Shown one piece after another: positions 57,568-64,000 of a stretch of DNA of 64,000 bases; within the stretch, counting starts at the first letter, position 1; every line of letters starts with the position of its first letter. Source of the DNA: Buddleja alternifolia (taxonomy: Eukaryota > Streptophyta > Magnoliopsida > Lamiales > Scrophulariaceae); NCBI GenBank assembly GCA_019426215.1, contig CM033396.1, positions 25,373,101 to 25,437,100 of the forward strand, read 5' to 3'. The position numbers and the translations under genes were made by a program. The notes below the pieces were generated by a model. That model was not told where the DNA came from, searched no databases, and saw only the letters and a program-made list of their open reading frames with translations.

Positions 57568-58962
57568 TGGACTATTGGTCTCAAGTGGCATACGAAAAGG
57601 GTCTAGAAGGGGGAAGGTGGGTTGAATAGACCTTGTAGTTTTCTTCGAACTTAAAAAAAAAAATCCCTACATAAGAAGTTTTGAACGCTTGGTGAAAGCT
57701 TCAAAGTTAAACAACCGTTGACTTAAGTCCTTTTAAAAGTTTTACTTAGACAATAGTTTTGATCGCTCAATCAAAGTAGGATTGAGTTCTTAGCGCTTAT
57801 ATTCGAGTTAGAAAAGCAAAATTTTTTGACTTAAATTATTGTAATGTTTGGAAGCATCACTTCGAACTTAGTTGTTTTTCTTTTGAAAAAAGTTTTGTGC
57901 AATAGATATTATGCTTTCAATATGATGAATATAAAAGTGAAATGCAGAGAGTAATAAGCACTGAAGATAAAGAACACAAAATCTTGTAAGGTTCACTGGG
58001 TTTATATAATTGCCGCTACGTCCTTCTATTTTTCACTTGGAGGACTCCACTAAATGATTTTTGAAATTTCACTAAGACAATTTCTATAAACTAGTACATT
58101 TGAGGACCTTCAACTTCGTCTTTCACACAGATACGAGGTTGGATGGGGTTTTGTCACAAGTTTTATTTGAGAAATCAAATGATGGGTATATCTCAATAAT
58201 AATGAGGTTCTACAAATTGGAAGATGTTTTAGATATAATGTGACTGTCTTTGGGATTGAATAAAAGTTCAGAAAGATAATAGCCATGGAGTTTGTAAGCT
58301 TTTCTTGGAAGTATTTTAAACTTAGATTTGAACAGAGTTTTTGCTTGGTAAGTTCTATTTAGGTTTGTTATTGAAGTCCTATTTATAAGTATTCTTGGGA
58401 AAAGTTTCCATTGAACACAAGCTAGGAGCGTGCCTTTCACTACAATAAGTGAAAAAACTTCCATCTTGAAATCTTGCTGCAAACGTTGATGCAGTAGTCC
58501 GAATATTTTGATAGTCCAATTAGAAAGGCTTATCTGTACGCCAAGTGTGCATATCACAATTAATGCTCTTATCAGAATTTAATGCATTTAAAATTAATAT
58601 CCATTAGAATAACTTCCCATTATTGAGTTGCATTTAAGTCCTCGAATTCAGATTTATTTTAAGTGAATTTGCATCGGCTGGATGCTCATTCAATCCTAAA
58701 TGATCTAAACGCTTGTTGGACGCTTGAACAATTTTTATCTTTTGTTGACTTCAAGCACTGATCTTCACATTCTTTTAATAGACTCACCTAGAATTCTATC
58801 AATCAACAAGTGTTTAGATACTTAGCCTAAAATCTAAAAAGATAAAAGAGTTATAAAAACTAACAACTTTCAAAGCCTATACAAGCCTTCTAATAAAATC
58901 AAACTGACATAATTTTGAAGTCTAACACAATTCCTATCTTGTCATCATCAAAACATCTAACA
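57568..58962 (-). repeat. Element F 3' LTR (SIRE-like copia)
   Basis: On the minus strand it starts TGTTAGATGTTTTGATGATG, runs through a promoter box, and ends ...CAACCCACCTTCCCCCTTCTAG...ACCAATAGTCCA. The 'TGATGATGACAA' start and the C-rich end are typical of SIRE/Maximus-type copia LTRs. A purine-rich tract lies just upstream on that strand (AAAGGGTGAAATTGC at 58976-58990). No partner LTR in the window. Confidence 0.65.
58000..58011 (-). promoter_or_regulatory. TATA box of F LTR
   Basis: The minus strand reads TATATAAACCC followed by GTGAACCTTACAAG, the usual SIRE-LTR start region. Confidence 0.55.
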
Positions 58963-61900
58963 TGAAATTTCCTAGCAATTTCACCCTTTAGATGTTGCTA
59001 AGGTCATTAGATTCAATGAGATGTTTCAGCAAAAAACTTCTTTCATTGATGTAGCATTTATGGTTACAAGTTTTACAAATGAATTAATAAAAGCAATACA
59101 AGAAGCAGAAACATAAATTTATTTCTTGTGTGGCTGTATCTTATAATCACTTGATTGTTGGAATCTCTTTTCTTGGCTCTAGGAGCTTGTTCAACAACTA
59201 AGATTTTCCTTGCAATGTCAGAGAGCATCTTGTCTGTAGGATCCATCCATTCGTGAGTTGAATCGATGATGACTTCTCCAATTCTTTCTGATTCTTAGAC
59301 ATAGACAAAGAGCCTTTCTTGCCACCCATTTCTCTAAGAAGATCTTCATAAATGTCTCTGACTCTGCTATCGCTTGGTTTCCAATTCATAGGGCGAAGAA
59401 TGAGACCATGAGACCAACGAATGGAGAAAAATCCTACATTTCCAACATGTTAATGTCAAGATCAAGGAGAGGTGACCTTTGAAGTAGCGTGGACTTCTTT
59501 TCTTTTTAATTGTCTGTTTTTTCATGCTCGAAAGAGTCTGAAAGAGTTGACTTAAATGATTGTTTTTTGTCTTCGAATTATCATTCTTTTCCCCATTCTT
59601 GACATCAACAACAAGAATGCTTAGACGATCTAGATGGTCATTCGTTATCGTAAGTTCTTCTATGAGAGAAGTAATTCGAGAAAGCATCGAACCGACCACA
59701 ATATCATTTCTTAGATGTCTTTCAGCATCAGTGCTGGCATTTATTGCAAGTGACGATGAGAGCGTATTATTGAGCTTTTGAAGAGTAGCGTTGATGTTTG
59801 TACTTTGGAGGCGCATATATTGGCAGAACTTATTATATCTCTTCCAAGCATATCAACAAACATGTTATATGTTTTTTTGTAAATAGTCTCCATTCTTGAA
59901 CAAGTTCCTTTAGTCTCATATATATATCTTTGAAAGACTTTTTTTAACTCTTTGTCATCATCTTCTTTAGCTTCAGAGCTTGAGTGTATCGATTGAGAAG
60001 GAAAATCAAGTATTGGTATAGTCTTAGATAATTTTGGAAGGGAAACTTTACCTTTGCGAGAGTCGCGAACTAATAATTCATTGACCTCGGCCAAATCAGT
60101 CTCCATGAACATAGCAAATTCATCAACTGTATTTTTAGAAATACGTACTTCAACATTAGCGTCGACATGATAGTGTCAACCATAATAGCAGTTTCACTCA
60201 CTTTCTCAATCGCGACTGTAGCGCTTGGCTCCAGTTCTGAGATCTCTTCACTTCTTAGACTTGGAATAAGCATGGAATCAGCTACTGGCACTTGATCTGG
60301 TTGTAAAAGATCATATGCCATCCTTACAAGATCTGAAGAGTTAGAGAGAATGCAGTGCTCTAGAAATTTTGGTTCTTCTGCTACAAAGTTACTCCAGTCA
60401 ATATCATGGAATATCATTCATCAATCTTCCTATGTGGTTTTCCAAGGTAACAACCCACATTGGACCTATGATGTTCATTGGATGCATTGGACTCACCCTC
60501 TGGCTTACTCCCATAATCATGAAGAGAGCATCTTCTCTCCATTCTCTTAAAAATATCAGAACTCGATCGATTGGGAAGTCAAACACTTGTGGACAGCAAT
60601 GTTGAAAGAAATTAACCAATAAAGGCATATGCGCTCGTTTCAGTTGTTGATGAACTCCTTCTACCATGGAAGAAATGGCATAATAGTGATCTTGGAGCTC
60701 ATGTACAAATGAATCCCTGACTCTTTATCCCCTGAACGGCGGCATAGGCAAGTTTTGAGGAAAAATCTAATCAAAAGAATTAATTCTATCTGGAAGCATT
60801 TGAATCACCATATGCTAATGAACACAAGCATCTGGAATAACTACTCAAAAGTCTATCCTTAAGCCTTTATTTCCACTAGACGACAATGCTTCTTTAAGCA
60901 TATTAGATAATATAAACTCCTAAATAAAGCATCTAAGAAAGTGCTCAACTTCGTGACTAATAGATGCAAGATCTTTGATTAGTCTAACCCGTTCTCTGCG
61001 TCTTTCCAGCAAGTGAAGGACATATCCTCGACAGCGGTAGTCACTTCCAAATTGAAATAAATGCGACACATGAACCATTTCATCAATTATATACAAACTT
61101 TTCAGCCCATATGGATTCTGTAAGAATCTTCTCAGCTCCAGCATAAATGATAGCACGAAGTCCTTGTCTTCTAATTTTGAGAACTTCTGAAAGTGCTCAA
61201 AGACTTCGCTAAAGTCAACTGCCGAGACTGTGATTAGATAATGTCACTTCTTCAAATATCCAAGTCTTGATCTCATTTGGGCGCTCTCCTTCAATGGGTT
61301 CTTTTCCTTTCCATGGCCTCAAGTTTTTCACGGTGGCAAAATTTTCAGGAGAATTGACTATTTCACGAGATAGGGAATGTCTCATAGCGTTAAGACACAC
61401 TTTATTTGGATCATTGAGAGGTTGAGGATGGCACGACTTTTGCAGCTTGATATGCAGATTCCTTGGAGATAGAGGTAGGGATTAGCTTTTTCCTGTCTTG
61501 TTCAGGCAAGATTCATTAAACTCCTACCATGTCATATTCAAGTGCTTATGCAACAAGCGTTCTAATTCTTTGAGTTTGTCTGTATTGCGTAATCCACATA
61601 ACATCTTAATTTCAATTATACGCTGCTCTTTAGATAGAGATAGATCATGAAGAAGGAGTTGATAGTTAAACTCCATCTCAATCATATTTGGAATACTTGT
61701 TTCTTTGCCAATAAACAAGTCCTTCTTCATACTCAATATCCTTGTTAGGGACGAATTGAATTGGCTACAAAGGAGTTGGAGTGGGTGTGGAAGGTCTGTT
61801 AGCCCCTTCTCTAATAGGTTTCTCAGCTCACAAGGCTGAATCCTAATTAGTTGATTGTTCTATATTTTTATTCTCCCCAGTGATCACTTCTTTTGCGATC

Positions 61901-63170
61901 TCCACTATCCATGTCAGGTTGATGTCTAACTCCATTGGTAAATCCTCTGTGGAAGTAGGATTCTCGGCATTATCATTAGAACCTTTTGATAATAAATAAG
62001 CTGTAAAAAAAATCCTCTATGTTAACATGATCTTTTACAGATGTAGGAAAGAATTGCAACGTGTCAGGGAAAGAAATAAACTTACCCTGAGCACATGCCA
62101 TGTCACCAAGCGATTGGAGACTATGAAGCTCTGGTTAGGTAGTCTCAAGCTCATTTGGGCCTTCTCACAGCACAGCCTCAAGCATTGGAGTCTCTACAGC
62201 ATGCTCTGTAACGCTTAGAACCATAGGTTTGGTAGTGTTGGGCTTTCTTTGGACTTCAATAGATGCTTCTCTGGTCTTTCGACCATCATTTCCCCATTGT
62301 TTTCTCATGACTCTATGAAATGGACTTTCTTCTTCCAGATATGACATAAATCTTGGGTTCAACGGAAGGATTGGACGCTTGATCTACTACGGGATGTACA
62401 ACGCTGTCCATGTCCAAAGCATTAGAGACAGAAGAAATTTTTCGTTTCATAAGATATGTTGGATCAAAAACTTTTCTTCTTCACTGTCTTCCTGAACAGT
62501 AGCAGGAGGTAGAGAATGAGCTTTCTTTACGTTCTTGTTTTTCTCCGTTTTCTTAGAAGGACCTTTTCCATCCTTCTTGAATTTCCTTTTAGGGTGCTTC
62601 TCTACTATCTCTTCCGTTGGGCGCTCAACTAATTGTGAAACATCATAATTAGAATCGCCTTTGACATGATCTAGATGCTCAGAAATAGGTATGGTAGCCA
62701 AACAACTCTCCTTAGTTGCAACAGATTGCCAACCATCTTGGTTCTATAGAATTTGCCCGAGGGAATAGGTTTTCCTCTAAAATGATGAACCTACTTTTCC
62801 AAAGGATGTAACTTAGAATAATCCCATAAGGCTTGGGAGAGGTAGATTTCTTGAACCCAACTTTGAATATGTCTAGTATATAGGCAGACCAATTGACCTT
62901 GGTGTCACGAAACACAACCACTATCATCTTAAACTGCATAGTGGTGATTCGATCAAACCAACCTTTTCGACATTCAACTATATTAGGGAATACGTCTGCC
63001 ATAACCTGGTATTCTCCCTTGAGTTCATTCTTTCTGAAGAGGAACCCATTCACCAGTCTCCATGGTCTTCATATTTTCCCAAACCACAAAAAAGTTACAA
63101 ATAAAAACAGTCTCCCGAAAAACTCTGTTATTTGGGCATCCATAATCTTGTTGAATGCTTTCAGCGAAGA
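58963..63170 (-). mobile_element. Element F interior (SIRE-like), cut by LTR G
   Basis: Minus-strand sequence between the F 3' LTR and the LTR that begins at 63171. It contains the coding tract below, in the place where SIRE elements carry an ORF after pol. No RT or integrase is in view; they would lie beyond the G insertion if they exist. Confidence 0.5.
59198..63165 (-). pseudogene. Element F: broken long ORF of a transposon-associated family
   Basis: Successive minus-strand fragments, in transcript order: about 63070-63165 (reads ITEFFGRLF), 62712-63053 (KVNWSAYILDIFKVGFKK), 62447-62701 (lysine-rich linker), 61524-61736, 61215-61400, 60920-61156, 60404-60667 (PMNIIGPMWVVTLENHIGR), 60070-60417 (DWSNFVAEEPKFLEHCIL), 59741-60112, 59367-59816 (helical, coiled-coil-like) and 59198-59389. 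They form one colinear protein of more than 1000 residues broken by frameshifts and stops. From memory, similar multi-domain proteins with a 'VNW' motif and an acidic/lysine-rich linker are abundant in Lamiales TE annotations. Function unknown. It is not a recognised enzyme. Confidence 0.55.
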
Positions 63171-63354
63171 TGATAGGAGTCATTTTTACATAAGTTTTTA
63201 GGTCCTTTTAATGACATTTCAGGCCCATATATAGTTTATTTCGTGCCACTCGTGCGTTTAATATGTGTGTAAAGTTCTTTCAAGTAGTAAGCGACGATGG
63301 ACGAAGAAAAGGGCAAACGGACGACCCATTTACCCAACTCTGCTCAAGGCTACG

Positions 63355-63592
63355 CACTGAGGTGCCTAGGCGCCATTTTTCTCGCGCCCAGGCGCGACCC
63401 AGCAAACAAAATTAAAGCTTCGCAGAGAGGCGCCCAGGCGCTTGAACCACCACGCCTAGGCGCCAAATATCGCGCGCCTGGGCGCCCCATTTTCCGCGCC
63501 TGGGTGCTCTGAAACTTTTGCCCCAAGAAAGACACGCCACATAGGTGGCGCCTAGGCGCCGACCAACGCGCGCCTAGGCGCCGCGATAACAG
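63355..63592 (+). repeat. GC-rich palindromic array in LTR G
   Basis: Dense GCGCCTAGGCGCC units, with the perfect GGCGCCTAGGCGCC at 63547-63560 and the linker AAGCTTCGCAGAGAGGCGCC. It is the best-preserved array in the window. The overlapping ORFs on both strands are composition effects. Confidence 0.88.
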
Positions 63593-63603
63593 AATTTTGA
63601 ATG

Positions 63604-63611
63604 TATAAATA
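63604..63611 (+). promoter_or_regulatory. TATA box of LTR G
   Basis: TATAAATA directly after the palindromic array. Confidence 0.65.
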
Positions 63612-64000
63612 AGATTTTTCAATTCATTTTGAGGGTTCTGAATGTTGGGAATTGGGAGCATTTTCTGGGGTTTTGGGCCATTATATCACTGATCTTGAAG
63701 AACAAGAAGGGGATAAGAGCCAAGGATTGAAGCTACATTAAAAGATCTATTACCATTCAACCTTATAGGGAGTTTCTTTCATTGTTCATTGCATTTGATG
63801 TTTACATTTATGTATAAGAACATGTTGAATTCTGCTGGGTTGATAGGTATGGGCTAAATTCATATGACTAGGGCCTTGTAAGAATTGATTTTTGAATTAT
63901 TCGTATTATTGATAATTGTTGAATTAATTCCTTTGTTGTTATGTGTTATGAATTTGTGCTTATATTCCTTACATGTGATTGATCACCATATGTATTATAA

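Larger units (their letters stand above)
63171..64000 (+). repeat. LTR G (Athila-like), truncated by the window end
   Basis: It starts TGATAGGAGTC and follows the D LTR through 'CGTGCCACTCGTGCGTTTAATATGTG', the GC-rich array, the TATA box and 'TGATCACCATATG' at the very end. It is diverged from D, so it belongs to a related subfamily. It inserted into the F coding tract. Confidence 0.85.

Noticed and set aside
58210..58557. 115-codon minus-strand ORF
   Set aside because: It lies inside the F LTR, has no recognisable domain, and LTRs of this type are normally non-coding.
63297..63661. ORFs on both strands over the GC-rich array of LTR G
   Set aside because: Open frames arise from the GC-rich palindromic repeats in an LTR.

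Overview
The window is plant nuclear DNA, almost certainly a eudicot. It is AT-rich and dominated by plant-type LTR retrotransposons and small DNA transposons. It holds one clearly intact host gene, a six-exon SWEET (MtN3/saliva) sugar transporter on the minus strand at 48.4-49.9 kb. Several transposon ORFs at 59-63 kb recall, from memory only, large TE proteins common in Lamiales gene sets; no species is claimed.

Region 1 (1-33.9 kb) is a four-level nest of LTR elements, each step supported by paired termini and mostly by target-site duplications. Element A is an old Ty3/gypsy relic on the minus strand: gag and protease lie at 31.0-33.0 kb, and the rest of the protease plus the 3' non-coding tract lie at 1-1.48 kb. 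Element B (Ty1/copia, minus, 1486-31012, TSD GTACC) landed inside A's protease. Element C (copia, minus, gag only, 9240-30008, TSD ATTTA/ATTTG) landed in B's right LTR. Element D (Athila-like gypsy, plus, 16745-29150, TSD ACTTC) landed in C's right LTR. D carries gag, protease, RT-RNase H, integrase and an env-position ORF, all broken by stops and frameshifts.

Region 2 (34-40 kb) is a mosaic of non-autonomous DNA transposons: two copies of a palindromic Mutator-like MITE, a 752-bp element with a 9-bp TSD, a 402-bp CACTA element inside a gypsy LTR fragment, and a 734-bp long-inverted-repeat element. Region 3 (40.1-45.7 kb) is element E, a comparatively young non-autonomous gypsy element. It has a sense gag, a roughly 50-bp repeat array, and an antisense ORF of the plant mobile domain family with its own TATA box.

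Region 4 (45.7-57.5 kb) is the genic island: the SWEET gene with TATA box and poly(A) signal, flanked by a third MITE copy, a SINE with a 16-bp TSD, a gypsy gag relic, a Tourist-like MITE and other repeats. Region 5 (57.6-63.2 kb) is the 3' LTR and part of the interior of a SIRE-like copia element F on the minus strand, with a broken multi-ORF coding tract. A second Athila-like LTR (G) interrupts it at 63171 and runs off the window.

No rRNA, tRNA gene or CRISPR array was seen. The most unusual signals are the recurring GC-rich palindromic arrays (core GGCGCCTAGGCGCC) in several parts of D and in G, the antisense plant-mobile-domain gene of E with its duplicated promoter, and unrelated minisatellites at the same leader position in B and C.
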